Shown here: piece by piece, positions 31,531 to 41,851 of the stretch
How the letters are laid out: every line of letters starts with the position of its first letter
Position numbering within the stretch: position 1 is the stretch's first letter
NCBI GenBank assembly: GCA_023151275.1
Contig: JAKLJI010000007.1
Coordinates: 1-64,000 of the forward strand
DNA: 64,000 nt
Source: Bacteroidia bacterium
Lineage (GTDB): Bacteria; Bacteroidota; Bacteroidia; UKL13-3
Direction: 5' to 3'
The notes under the pieces: generated by a model
Database searches by the model: none
What the model saw: the letters and a program-made list of their open reading frames with translations, nothing else
Told to the model about the DNA's origin: nothing
Position numbers and translations under genes: made by a program

Positions 31531-34437
31531 ATGAAGAAAATCACCCTTTTTTCGGCCGCAGCTGCTTTTCTCCTGTTTACAGGAAGCCTAAGAGCGCAGG
31601 CTCCCGGAACTGCGGCGGCTCCTTCCAATCAGACTGTTCTGGTTGAAAAGGTAACTGCAAATCCAGGCGAATTGAAAATTGCCTACGAGAAGTACAAACT
31701 TCCTAACGGCTTAACCCTTATCATTCACGAAGATCATTCAGACCCCATTGTGCACGTTGAAGTGACGTACCACGTGGGTTCAAACCGTGAAACTCCAGGT
31801 AAATCTGGTTTTGCGCACTTCTTCGAACACATGATGTTCCAGGGTTCTATGCACGTGAAAGACGAAGAGCATTTCAAAATTGTTCAGGGTGCGGGTGGTC
31901 AAATGAATGGTACAACCAATCGCGACCGTACCAATTATTTTGAAACACTTCCTGCCAATTACCTCGAAACTGCACTTTGGTTAGAAGCAGATAGAATGGG
32001 TTTCTTGTTGGATTCTGTTACTCAAAAGAAATTTGAAGTTCAACGCGCAACCGTAAAAAATGAAAAAGGCGAACGCGTTGATAACGTACCTTATGGCAAA
32101 GTGGATGAAATTAAAGACGCAACACTTTACCCAAGTGGACATCCGTACAGTTGGCCAACCATTGGTTACCTGGAAGATCTTGACCGCGTAAATGTTGACG
32201 ACTTGAAAAATTTCTTCATGCGCTGGTATGGACCAAACAACGCTTGTTTAGTAGTAGCCGGTGATGTGAATCCACAAGAAGTAATCAAATTGGCAGAGAA
32301 ATACTTTGGCCCAATTCCTCGTGGACCAGAAGTTCGTCCATTGCCAAAAAGCAATTTCCGGTTGCCTGAAAACAAATACGCCAACTACGGCGATAACGTT
32401 TTCTTGCCATTGTTCTACATTGTTTATCCAACAGTAGCCAATTACCATCCGGATGAACCAGCAATTGACCTGTTGGCCAATATCTTAGGAAACGGTAATA
32501 ACTCCATTTTCTACAAAAACTTCATCAAAACCGAAAAAGCAGTACAGGCATCTGTTTTCCACCCGGCTTCAGAACTTGCCGGTGAATTTACAATTGCCGT
32601 GCTTCCACTTCCAAATATCGATGGCGATATCGACGTAGAGAAAATGGTAGCTTCAACCCTTGCCGATTTTGAAAAGAATGGTGTAAGTGATGATGACCTG
32701 GCTCGTGCGAAAGGTGCTATCGAAAGTAACCTTATCTTTAGTATGCAAAGTGTTGCCTCACGTGCAAGCACACTCAGTATGATGTGGTATTTGTCGAATG
32801 GAACTCCACGCCTGGCCAAAGGTTTCAATATGGCTGATGAACTTGCTCGTTACCAAAAAGTAACCAAAGAAGACATCATGCGTGTTTTCCGTACCTATAT
32901 CAAAGACAAAAAATACGTAATGGTGAATGTGTTTCCTAAGCGCGCCAACGCTGCTGTGGGAGCTAAAGAAGAAACCAAAACCGGAAATTCAGGTACTCCT
33001 GTAAAAACAGAATTGGAATACAAAGGCCTGAGCTACACAGCTCCAAGAGACAATTTCGACCGTAGCAAACGTCCTACAGCTGCTCCTTTGAAAGCCATTG
33101 ACGTTCCTAATTTCTATTCAACTAGCTGGGATAACGGCATCAAAGTAATCGGTACCGAATCAAAAGAATCTCCTGTTGTTACCTTGTTGCTAACCATGAA
33201 AGGTGGAAATATCGCCGTTGGCGACCCATCAAAAACCGGTTTGGCTGCCATGACTGCCGATATGATGGAAGAAGCTACGCAAACCATGACCTCTGAACAG
33301 TTTGAAAGCGAACTTGCTAAATTAGGTAGTACCATCAGCTTCAACGCAACTTCTGAAACCAATACTGTACAAGTTATTGCCCTGAAGAAAAACCTGGATG
33401 CTACCTTGAAATTGTTCGAAGAGAAATTGCTTCGTCCTAAATTCAATAGCGATGAATTCAAACTTGCTCAATCGCTGCGTTACCAGAGCATCAATTCTGA
33501 AAAGTACGATGCTGCCAGCACAGCAGACCTTGCTTTCAACAAATTGATTTATGGCAAAACAATCGCTGCAGAGCCTATTCAAGGTACCTTGAAATCGGTG
33601 AAAAGCATTTCATTGAAAGACGTTCAAAACTATTACGACCGCTACTACGGACCTGATTTCGCCAGCTTAACCATTGTTGGGGATATCAGCGAATCAGAAA
33701 TTCTTCCAAAATTGGAATTCTTGAAAAACTGGAAAAAGAAAAACATTACTTTCCCTCCACTTCCAATTCCACCGCCAGCTGCAGGAAGCAACAAACAAAT
33801 TTATTTGGTTGACAAATACAAAGCTGCACAGTCTGAAATCCGTATTGGTATGATTGGTCAGAAATACGATTGGAACGATCGCTATTTCAAAACCATGGCA
33901 ATGAACTTCCCACTTGGTGGAAACTTCAATAGCCGCTTAAACTTAAACTTGCGCGAAGACAAAGGCTTCACCTACGGCATTCGTTCAGGTAACTACGGAT
34001 TCAAAGACCGTCCGGGAGCATACAGCATCTCAACCGGTGTTCGTACCTCAGCAACCGATAGTGCCATGAAAGAAATCATGAGTGAAGTAACCAATTATGC
34101 TGCCAATGGCATGACAGATGAGGAGTTGAAATTCATGAAGAGCTCATTAACTCAAGGTGATGCTTTGCGTTATGAAACTACTTTCCAAAAAGCAGGTTTC
34201 CTAAACCGTTTGATTGAATACAACTTGCCAAAAGATTTCATCAAACAACAAAACGACATCCTGAACAACCTAAGCAAAGAAGAATTGAACAAACTTGCTA
34301 AAGAGGTTTTGGATACCAATAAAATGACCATTTTGGTGGTAGGCGACAAAGACAAAATCAAAGCTCGCTTAGAAGCCTTGGGTTATAAAATTGTTGATTA
34401 CAAAGAAGTTGAAGTTGCTACTTACGAAAAGAACTAA
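31531..34437 (+). CDS. M16 family zinc peptidase, two-domain form
   Basis: A 968-residue exported peptidase. A signal peptide ends at about residue 23 (GSLRAQA). The first M16 half has the inverted zinc motif H96-F-F-E-H100 (GFAHFFEHMMF) and the downstream EKGERVDNVPYG glutamate segment; the second half (about 520-960) is a degenerate M16 domain with SRLNLNLREDKGFTYG, the usual inactive partner. Together they form a chamber that degrades peptides in the periplasm. It is a single-gene unit ended by a strong hairpin. Confidence 0.92.
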   Translation: MKKITLFSAAAAFLLFTGSLRAQAPGTAAAPSNQTVLVEKVTANPGELKIAYEKYKLPNGLTLIIHEDHSDPIVHVEVTYHVGSNRETPGKSGFAHFFEHMMFQGSMHVKDEEHFKIVQGAGGQMNGTTNRDRTNYFETLPANYLETALWLEADRMGFLLDSVTQKKFEVQRATVKNEKGERVDNVPYGKVDEIKDATLYPSGHPYSWPTIGYLEDLDRVNVDDLKNFFMRWYGPNNACLVVAGDVNPQEVIKLAEKYFGPIPRGPEVRPLPKSNFRLPENKYANYGDNVFLPLFYIVYPTVANYHPDEPAIDLLANILGNGNNSIFYKNFIKTEKAVQASVFHPASELAGEFTIAVLPLPNIDGDIDVEKMVASTLADFEKNGVSDDDLARAKGAIESNLIFSMQSVASRASTLSMMWYLSNGTPRLAKGFNMADELARYQKVTKEDIMRVFRTYIKDKKYVMVNVFPKRANAAVGAKEETKTGNSGTPVKTELEYKGLSYTAPRDNFDRSKRPTAAPLKAIDVPNFYSTSWDNGIKVIGTESKESPVVTLLLTMKGGNIAVGDPSKTGLAAMTADMMEEATQTMTSEQFESELAKLGSTISFNATSETNTVQVIALKKNLDATLKLFEEKLLRPKFNSDEFKLAQSLRYQSINSEKYDAASTADLAFNKLIYGKTIAAEPIQGTLKSVKSISLKDVQNYYDRYYGPDFASLTIVGDISESEILPKLEFLKNWKKKNITFPPLPIPPPAAGSNKQIYLVDKYKAAQSEIRIGMIGQKYDWNDRYFKTMAMNFPLGGNFNSRLNLNLREDKGFTYGIRSGNYGFKDRPGAYSISTGVRTSATDSAMKEIMSEVTNYAANGMTDEELKFMKSSLTQGDALRYETTFQKAGFLNRLIEYNLPKDFIKQQNDILNNLSKEELNKLAKEVLDTNKMTILVVGDKDKIKARLEALGYKIVDYKEVEVATYEKN

Positions 34438-34453
34438 GCCTCGCTCCTAAACT

Positions 34454-34488
34454 AAAAAAGCCATCCCAATTATCGGGGTGGCTTTTTT
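34454..34488 (+). terminator. Intrinsic terminator after the M16 peptidase
   Basis: Arms AAAAAAGCCATCCC and GGGGTGGCTTTTTT with loop AATTATC, 17 bases after the stop codon. Confidence 0.9.
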
Positions 34489-34545
34489 GTTTTTGGGGGT
34501 TCCCGGCCGGCATGAAGTTCCATGTTTCAATTGGAATCTCTTGCA

Positions 34546-34640
34546 GCCGTCCGGGCGGGCTATCCATTCCAATCTTTTTTGCCTGGCTTGCGCCTTTTTC
34601 CCGACGCAAAAAAGGATTTCCATTGCTATCCCTAACCCGG
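34546..34640. repeat. Palindromic intergenic element
   Basis: CTTTTTTGC (34574-34582) and GCAAAAAAG (34606-34614) are a perfect 9-bp inverted pair inside a longer imperfectly matching block: GGGCTATCCATTCC on the left and GGATTTCCATTGCTATCCC on the right. Sequence of this layout (GGCTATCC... GGATTTCC...CTATCCC) is recalled as a widespread non-coding repeat of Bacteroidota; the identity is from memory and unchecked. Confidence 0.45.
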
Positions 34641-34742
34641 AAATTCGTTTTCAAAACACACCTTGTTTCGCTGAAAATTTCGTTAGCTTTTCCGTTCAGC
34701 TAAAGTCATTTTTGTTCCCATTTCAAGAGTATTTCCAAGCTA

Positions 34743-35618
34743 ATGAAAGCGCCCAATCAACCTTTTTTATTCGCCTTAATGTGTTACCTGCTTTTGGGAG
34801 CTTGCTCAAAGCCTCAACCTTCCCAACTTGTAAAAAACACCTCTGATTCTTTGCAGATGGCAGAACAAGCTGCACAAACCGAAGAAGATTGGCAACCCCA
34901 TCAATATTGGCACTTTAAACCTGAATTTGGGTACCGATTCTCCATTCGCGGCGATTTTAACGGAGATGGGAAAGTGGAACGCTTAACCGAGTGCTATTTC
35001 TCGCTGTTGGAAAACAGCGAAAGTCCAAAATACTACGAGGTGGAATCTTATGATGAGTTGGTAGGCATCGCCATAACAAAAGATCCACTGAGTTACCTGG
35101 AATGCTCAAATCCGGAAATAGATAGTTTGTTTATTTCCAATTCCGGACAGCTATTTGGATTATCACATTTGAAAAATGTAGGCGATTTGAATGAAGACGG
35201 AGGGGATGAAATTTCGTATGTGGTAGATTGGGCAGATTGGTCGAATTTGAATACCTGTCGTGTAATGAGCTACCAAAATGGAAAGTGGCTTGAGCTGTAT
35301 GCCTTTCCCGTTTGGGATTGGCAATTTCCCAATTTGCCGGGAACTCAAACCAAATACGGATTGTTTGGTACCGTGAACAAACTGTCTATTGCCTCAGATT
35401 CGGTCAATATGAATTTATTAAAGGAGTTGTGGGCCTACCCTGGACTGCTGAGAAAAACAGGTAGAAACCGCATCCAAGTGTGGCTAAGAAACGACGATGG
35501 GGAAGAGGAATTGGTGGATGTGAATTTGGCTAAATTGGAAAAAGAGAATGCAAAAAGCACAAAACAGGAGGTTCTCCCAATGGAAGGGCTTCGAGTTGAA
35601 AATGGCTTTGGCTATTAG
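34743..35618 (+). CDS. Putative lipoprotein of unknown function
   Basis: A 291-residue protein. MKAPNQPFLFALMCYLLLGACSKPQ is a lipoprotein signal with the lipobox cysteine at 21. The mature part has an integrin-like or FG-GAP-like calcium motif: RGDFNGDGKVERLTE near 75-90 and GDLNEDGGDEISYV near 144-157, suggesting a small beta-propeller-like or calcium-binding domain. The C-terminal part is charged. Predicted to sit in the outer membrane facing the periplasm. Confidence 0.65.
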   Translation: MKAPNQPFLFALMCYLLLGACSKPQPSQLVKNTSDSLQMAEQAAQTEEDWQPHQYWHFKPEFGYRFSIRGDFNGDGKVERLTECYFSLLENSESPKYYEVESYDELVGIAITKDPLSYLECSNPEIDSLFISNSGQLFGLSHLKNVGDLNEDGGDEISYVVDWADWSNLNTCRVMSYQNGKWLELYAFPVWDWQFPNLPGTQTKYGLFGTVNKLSIASDSVNMNLLKELWAYPGLLRKTGRNRIQVWLRNDDGEEELVDVNLAKLEKENAKSTKQEVLPMEGLRVENGFGY

Positions 35619-35968
35619 CCATTACTCTTGTGTTTTTAGTAAGTACTCTAATTGGCAAATGAAAACTCAATTTCAAAACAATGTGCTTCACTTGAATCAA
35701 AAGATTTACCATTCTAGAATAAGGACTTTTGGCTATGGCTATGGCATTTGAAAATCTGATAGCAAATTGTTGCGCCTCAAACTGCCAAACCCATCAGCAC
35801 ACAGATTCGGCATCAATCAAAAAGCTTTCACTAAATAAATAGCCATCGCCAAAAGCCATCGCCATCGTTTTAGCAAATGCTTCACCAAATCAAATTGGTC
35901 TCAAAAATCAATTCAAAAAAAAAGTCCCCCATAATTTGGAGGACTTTTTTAAGGGTCGAATTGAAATT
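35619..35968. other. Intergenic region with degenerate TATGGC repeats
   Basis: About 350 bases between convergent genes. It contains inverted clusters of one phrase: GGCTATGGCTATGGCATTTG at 35732-35751 and AAATAGCCATCGCCAAAAGCCATCGCCATCG at about 35839-35868. The same phrase dominates the repeat region after leuS at 48430-48900. The right end holds the terminator at 35915-35950. Confidence 0.6.
35915..35950 (-). terminator. Intrinsic terminator of the large T9SS gene
   Basis: Arms AAAAAAGTCC and GGACTTTTTT, extended by CCC/GGA, around ATAATTT; 18 bases beyond the stop codon of the 1960-residue protein gene. Confidence 0.85.
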
Positions 35969-38900
35969 TTATTGACGAACCAATTTGATAACCTGGTTTG
36001 ATCCAGTGTGCAACAAATAGATTCCTGCTTTCAAATCGGTTGGAAGATTAAGTTCTGCAGTGTTGCCTTTAACCATTTCTTTCAAAATCACTTTTCCATT
36101 CAAATCGGTGATTGTGATTTCTGAACCGGCATCAAGTCCTTTCAGGGAAAGGTGATTGGTAAATGGATTCGGGAATACTTTAACGGCATTGCCATTAAGG
36201 TCTGGTTCAACAGCTGCAATTGGTGAGTAGCTGTATTTTCCGTCCAAATCAATTTGACGTAAGCGATAGAACAAAGACTGGCTACGATCAGCTTTAGCAT
36301 CTGTGAAGCTGTATTCGGTGGTTCTTGAAGAATTGATGACTTTACTTTCAACAAAGCCAATTTCTTCAAACTCCATGTTATTGGTAGCACGTTCAACTGC
36401 AAATCCGCGGTTGTTTTGCTCGCTGGCTGTTGTCCATGAAACTTGCACATCATTTCCAATCGGAGTTGCGGTGAAGTTGATGAATTTAACAGGAAGTGGT
36501 GAGTTGCCGTTGGAGGCAAGTGTAAACTGTCCAAAGGTGTTAACACCATAGAACGTTACCGAACCTGCACCAAAATTAGAAGCAGTAGCTTTTTGGATGA
36601 AATTCCATCCGCCGGTGCTGTATGGTGAGCGTGCATACAATGATAAGCTTGTATCTGCGCTATTGATTTGGTTGGTTGGAAGTGTGAAGGTTAAATCGCC
36701 ACTGTATCCGGTACCAGGGGTTCCAAACACGTTGATAATCCAATACCTATCGTTTAAGGTTTTGTTTGCTGTTGGAACTGCATTTGGCGCATAAGGTACT
36801 TCAAGAGCAACCACATCGCAAGAGTTAGCGAATGAATTTACCAAGTTAACGTTCAAACCATATATTCCCATTTGTCCAACTGTAACAGCTGAAGCAAACA
36901 TGCTAGAGTCGCCACCAGCAACAACGGTAGACGTATTGATAATTCCGGTTCCGAGTTTGTTTCCAGTTGCAGCAGAAGCCACATCGCCAACTTGGGTAAA
37001 GGAGGCAGGTTCATTCATTTGCACATAAGAAACCAAACCGGCTTCTGTACCGTAGAGCATTCTGTGCATGTTTTTGCGAATGGTTAAGGTGTCTAACGCA
37101 ACATTCCAAATACGCACCTCATCAATCATACCTGTAGAAGCATGGCCATTGTCCCAGCTATTTGTACCAATGGTTAGGTCGTTGGTGCTTGGGGTATTGG
37201 TAGTAACTGTTGTGTTTGCAACTGCACCCACCTGAATACCGTTGATATAGGCTTTCAAACCAACACCAGATTGCCATGTCATGGCCAAGTGTGTCCATGT
37301 ATTTGCAGGAATAGTTCCGGCAGTTAAGGTAATTGAACCGGTTCCATTGGCAACCGTCCAAACTTCTGGATAAATGCTACCATTTTGAACCCCTAATACG
37401 AAACCATTGGTGGTTGAAGATTTTGCAACCAATTTTTGGTTTGCGGTTGGAGTAGCCAAATTCACCCAAGCTTCAACAGTAAAGGCATTAGGAGTCACAT
37501 GTTTTGCATTATGCGGGAATTTAATGCTTCTGCCACCTGTTCCGTTACCAACGAAGCAATTTCCTGGGGCGGTGCTAACAGTTGAAAGTACCAGATAAAT
37601 GGTATCGTTTGTATTTTTCTGGTCAGCAGTTCCACCTGGATTTGATGTGTACACTTTAACCACATTGTATCCTGCAGGGAGAGTAACCTGATTGCTTCCG
37701 GTAAATGAAATCTGAGCTGTATCACAACCATTGATTTGACCAGGATAGTACAGGTTTTGTGGTGTTCCGTTGTTCACTTGAACAAACATATCCAGACCAG
37801 TTATAGATGCACCTTTGTTGTTTCTAACGCGGGCAACCAAGTCAATTGAACCTGGAAGGACAGGGCCATTTACATAAACTCTTTCCAAAGCCACGTCATT
37901 CAAGGTTGAAGATGCCTCATGCGCGCCAATAACCGGAGGAATTGCTCTTGGGTTGTTGTCTATATCGGTAGAAACAATGTTGGTTAAGTCAGTACCCTGA
38001 GTACAACCATTTTGTAAACGAGCATTGGTAGTGGTTAAAAACAATGGCAGTACATTGTAAGAAGAGTCGCCACCAACCGTAGCAGATAGGAAGTTACTTG
38101 CATTGTAAGAAGCTCCACGGTAAATCAAAGGACCATTTCCGGCATTGAAGTAATTGTTGTAATTGATTACGTTACCTGTAGGGTTGGTATTGAAATAAGC
38201 AGGAGTAGTGGTTGAAGATGAAGCGTAGAAGATATTGTTTTTGAAATTACTTGTACCTGTTGTTACGTCGTAGTAATACATACCATAGGTTGAAGCACCG
38301 TTGGTACGGAATGTATTGTGGTACACATTCATTTCACCACCACCTGTTGCACCAGTATAGAAATAGGTTGCATAGGTAGTTCCATACGTTTGAAAAACGT
38401 TGTTGTAAACCGGAATTTTTGTTCCTAATGGTGAGGTGAAGTAGTAATAATAAACAGCACAATATCCTGCATTGATTTCATTTCCAATGAGTCGGGAAGG
38501 AGCAGCGGCATTTGAATTTTGGTTGTAGTAGAAATAAATACCGTATGAGCTCGCATTGGAAGTTTGCATGCTGATTTTGTTACCAATGATGTCAACTGCA
38601 TTGTAAATGTAGTAAATGCGCATTCCATAGTAATAGATATTATTCAGGATGTTGTAGCGAATTTTATGGCCACGGTTATAAAGCGCATTTCCTGTACCGC
38701 TGGTAGAAATCTGAATACCGTAATAGCCACCTGTAATGGTATTTGAATCAATGGTAACAGAATCGGTCCATTGATTTCCATCAGAAATACCAGTTGCAGT
38801 ACCTGTTACAATAATACCATAGGAGGTGTTGGTACCAACATTTGGAAGGTTAACATTGTTGCTGATTGCTCTAAAGCATTTACCATCTTGATTTGAAGCA

Positions 38901-41851
38901 TTCCCAATCAGTGCAATTCCTGTGCAAGAGCCTGCAAAATTGTTGGTTACAGTAAGGTTTTTAACTGTTACATAGCTAACCATATTGATTTTAATTGCAG
39001 GGGCACCCACATTCGCCGTAACGATACGGGTTGATGGGTTTACTCCATCTAAGATAATGGTATTAGCAGCACTTACACCATAAACCGGAGCATTTAAGGT
39101 GAACGGTCCGGTATAAGTTCCTGGATTTACTTCCAATCGAACTGCACCAGAAACACCTGCAATGGAAAGCGCATTAAAGGCTTCTTGAATTCCTGCAAAG
39201 TCGGCACCTGTTCCACCAATGGTGTACAAGCCACTCATTGGAGCGATATAGGTATAATTAACTGCTAGAGTGTCGTTAGAAGGGTTGTTATCTGCACTGG
39301 TGTTTGGATTGCTGGTGTAGATTTTTATGGCGTTTAATCCATTCACAATGGTGATTTGATTTGCAGCTGTGAAGGTAACAAGAACAGTATCGCAACTATT
39401 AAGAGTTCCTGTCCATGTTTGAGAAACCGGTGTACCATTGTTGTTTTTAAATGCAATATCAAAAGAGGTTACAGTTGAATTTCCATTGTTTCTAACGCGA
39501 ACAACCATGTTTTGGGCACCAGGGGTTACCGGCATAACTGGGTTGTAAATTTTATCAACCGAAATATCAAGGGCTGTAGCTTGGTATTCTGACATGCCTG
39601 GATTTGGAGTAATTGAGCGGGTATTGCCGTATTTATCGGTTGGAACAAAGCTGGTTAAATCAGTTCCTTTTACACACCCATCAGCTAAGCGTGGATCGGT
39701 ATTGCTAACAAAATTCATCAACTGATTTACTGAGCTATCACCACCTGTTGTCACAGTTTTGAAATTGGCAGTTGTAAAAGCCGCACCTCTATAACCCATT
39801 GTAGTATTTCTACTGTTGTAATAGGCATTGTAGTTAATTACGTTTCCGGTAGGGTTAGAGCTGAAATAAGCGGGATAAACAGTAGAACCCGCAGAGGTTG
39901 AATAGATTGAGAAAATGTTGTTCTTACATACTAATCCACTTACGTTGGCCGAGTTGTAGTAGTACAAACCATATTGCGTAGCCGCAGCACCATTGTAGTG
40001 GATGGTATTGTGCATGAAGTGAAATGTTCCAGCTACTGCAGTATACAAATACACACCATAGTTGGTGCTGTAGTTCATATTTCCAATAACGGCATTGTTG
40101 TAAATCCTGTGAGGGGCAGCAGCATTTGAAGCGTTGTAATAAATATACATAGCCATATACTGCACATTTCTCAGAATGTTTCCTTCAATGCGGGTTGGAG
40201 TGGTTGTATTTGAGTTTTGATTGTAATAATGATACAAGCCATATCCTGTAGACGAATTTGAAGGATGCATGGTAATGTCATTGTCCAATACATCCATAGG
40301 ATTGTAGATGTAGTAGTCATAGATGCCATATACATAAGCATTTACTACTGTATTTGCTCTGATTTTATGGCCGCGGTTTTGTGCGCTGCTTGCGCCAGTA
40401 TTGCCATACAAAACCATACCATAGTAACCACCATTTACATAGTTACTATCCAGGTTAATTGAGTCTAATTTGTTGTTTGATAAAGAAGCTTGTGCACCGG
40501 AAACTAGGATTCCGGTTCCAGGAGAAGTGATACAATTAGGAATGTTTACATTGCAATTGACAATGCGAGAACCTGTTCCGTTGTTATTGTTATTATTACC
40601 CACTAATGAAATTCCAAAACAAGCACCGCTAAATTTATTGGTTACGGTGATATCACGAATGGTGGTATAACTGCAATTGGCAACCATAAGGACTGGATCC
40701 ACAATACTGTCCGAAAGAATACAAGTTGCTTTGTTAGTGCCTTGAATGGTGATTGTATTGGTGGCGCTCGCTCCACCCGGGGAATTGAAGAATGCTTTTC
40801 CGGTATATGTTCCAGGGTTTACAATTGCAGTTACAGGACCACAAAGTCCTCTGGAAGTTACATCGTCTGCAAACGCTTTCAAGGTTGGATAGTCGGGAGT
40901 GGTACCCCCAATTTGGAAAGTACCAACCATTGCAGCACCCAAAGTCGCATAAGCAGTATCGTCATTGTTTACAGTATCTACAGCGCTATTGGGAGCTTCT
41001 GTCCAAACCCGAATTGATTTAATTTGATTTCCTACCCAGGTAAGGTTGCCGAGGGTTAAAACAGTATCAGAAGCAAATGCACCCCCGAAAGTATCTAGTA
41101 GAGATGTGAATGTAACAGGTGTCTGAAGCACATTGTTTACTGTCCATTTTACGGTAAGCGAGGTAATTTGGTTGGTACCGTTATTTCTAATTTTTGCTTT
41201 TACGTCGTATGAACCTGGGCAAAAATTTGAAGGTTCTGTTACGGAAACTGCACCTGCATTATCCGGACCAGTTGGAACAATTTCGTAACCCAGTTTTCCA
41301 TTGAACTGACGGTAAGCGATAGGAGAGGCAATTGTTCCGCCGTAGCCAACTAATCCGCCCATATTGATGTAAATATTGGGGTCGCTCATTAACCAAGGTG
41401 AAACAGAAGTGGTGCCAGTACCGGTGTAGGTGATACTTCCTGTGGTTGAAATGGCGAAAGCATAGGTAGCGCCAGCAGGAATGGTAATGTTTAAGCCACT
41501 GATTGGAATTAATGCGATATTTCCAGCTCCGGTTGGAGTAGGTGTAAATGTAACCACACCAGCCTGTATCCATCCATTTGCAGTAGAAACAGCGGGAACC
41601 CCATTCAACGAATCGGTTTTGTACCAAAGCGTAACCGTTTGAGAAGCTGCTGAGGTAAAGCTATTGTAAACCTCACGTACCCTTATTTTTCGGGTTGCCT
41701 TAACATTGAATGTGGTAAGAGAAGATGAATTACCTCCGGAATAGGGAGGGACTGTAGTTAAATAGCTAAGCTGACCAAATCCCTCCAAAGGCAAAAATGC
41801 CGTAAGGAGGATAAAGGCCAGAAATTTTAAAGGAGTAAATAAATTAGACAT
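35969..41851 (-). CDS. Giant T9SS-secreted beta-helix/LamG surface protein
   Basis: A 1960-residue secreted protein. The ATG giving MSNLFTPLKFLAFILLTAF is preferred to an in-frame GTG 27 bases upstream. After the signal peptide come a CARDB-like domain, then two homologous modules, each with an IGG(T)xxD(Y/F) opening, GPVTAIVNPGTYTG or GAVRLEVNPGTYTG, and a right-handed beta-helix (about 320-760 and 875-1330) rich in N and Y, followed by another CARDB-like domain (PGAQNMVVRVRNNG). A LamG/concanavalin domain (about 1440-1610, FTVEAWVNLA, LGVQNGSIYPEVW) and a C-terminal Por signal (VFPNPFTNHLSL, LKAGIYLLHTG) end it. It likely binds or degrades a polysaccharide or mediates gliding or adhesion at the cell surface. 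Confidence 0.88.
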   Translation of the reverse strand: MSNLFTPLKFLAFILLTAFLPLEGFGQLSYLTTVPPYSGGNSSSLTTFNVKATRKIRVREVYNSFTSAASQTVTLWYKTDSLNGVPAVSTANGWIQAGVVTFTPTPTGAGNIALIPISGLNITIPAGATYAFAISTTGSITYTGTGTTSVSPWLMSDPNIYINMGGLVGYGGTIASPIAYRQFNGKLGYEIVPTGPDNAGAVSVTEPSNFCPGSYDVKAKIRNNGTNQITSLTVKWTVNNVLQTPVTFTSLLDTFGGAFASDTVLTLGNLTWVGNQIKSIRVWTEAPNSAVDTVNNDDTAYATLGAAMVGTFQIGGTTPDYPTLKAFADDVTSRGLCGPVTAIVNPGTYTGKAFFNSPGGASATNTITIQGTNKATCILSDSIVDPVLMVANCSYTTIRDITVTNKFSGACFGISLVGNNNNNNGTGSRIVNCNVNIPNCITSPGTGILVSGAQASLSNNKLDSINLDSNYVNGGYYGMVLYGNTGASSAQNRGHKIRANTVVNAYVYGIYDYYIYNPMDVLDNDITMHPSNSSTGYGLYHYYNQNSNTTTPTRIEGNILRNVQYMAMYIYYNASNAAAPHRIYNNAVIGNMNYSTNYGVYLYTAVAGTFHFMHNTIHYNGAAATQYGLYYYNSANVSGLVCKNNIFSIYSTSAGSTVYPAYFSSNPTGNVINYNAYYNSRNTTMGYRGAAFTTANFKTVTTGGDSSVNQLMNFVSNTDPRLADGCVKGTDLTSFVPTDKYGNTRSITPNPGMSEYQATALDISVDKIYNPVMPVTPGAQNMVVRVRNNGNSTVTSFDIAFKNNNGTPVSQTWTGTLNSCDTVLVTFTAANQITIVNGLNAIKIYTSNPNTSADNNPSNDTLAVNYTYIAPMSGLYTIGGTGADFAGIQEAFNALSIAGVSGAVRLEVNPGTYTGPFTLNAPVYGVSAANTIILDGVNPSTRIVTANVGAPAIKINMVSYVTVKNLTVTNNFAGSCTGIALIGNASNQDGKCFRAISNNVNLPNVGTNTSYGIIVTGTATGISDGNQWTDSVTIDSNTITGGYYGIQISTSGTGNALYNRGHKIRYNILNNIYYYGMRIYYIYNAVDIIGNKISMQTSNASSYGIYFYYNQNSNAAAPSRLIGNEINAGYCAVYYYYFTSPLGTKIPVYNNVFQTYGTTYATYFYTGATGGGEMNVYHNTFRTNGASTYGMYYYDVTTGTSNFKNNIFYASSSTTTPAYFNTNPTGNVINYNNYFNAGNGPLIYRGASYNASNFLSATVGGDSSYNVLPLFLTTTNARLQNGCTQGTDLTNIVSTDIDNNPRAIPPVIGAHEASSTLNDVALERVYVNGPVLPGSIDLVARVRNNKGASITGLDMFVQVNNGTPQNLYYPGQINGCDTAQISFTGSNQVTLPAGYNVVKVYTSNPGGTADQKNTNDTIYLVLSTVSTAPGNCFVGNGTGGRSIKFPHNAKHVTPNAFTVEAWVNLATPTANQKLVAKSSTTNGFVLGVQNGSIYPEVWTVANGTGSITLTAGTIPANTWTHLAMTWQSGVGLKAYINGIQVGAVANTTVTTNTPSTNDLTIGTNSWDNGHASTGMIDEVRIWNVALDTLTIRKNMHRMLYGTEAGLVSYVQMNEPASFTQVGDVASAATGNKLGTGIINTSTVVAGGDSSMFASAVTVGQMGIYGLNVNLVNSFANSCDVVALEVPYAPNAVPTANKTLNDRYWIINVFGTPGTGYSGDLTFTLPTNQINSADTSLSLYARSPYSTGGWNFIQKATASNFGAGSVTFYGVNTFGQFTLASNGNSPLPVKFINFTATPIGNDVQVSWTTASEQNNRGFAVERATNNMEFEEIGFVESKVINSSRTTEYSFTDAKADRSQSLFYRLRQIDLDGKYSYSPIAAVEPDLNGNAVKVFPNPFTNHLSLKGLDAGSEITITDLNGKVILKEMVKGNTAELNLPTDLKAGIYLLHTGSNQVIKLVRQ

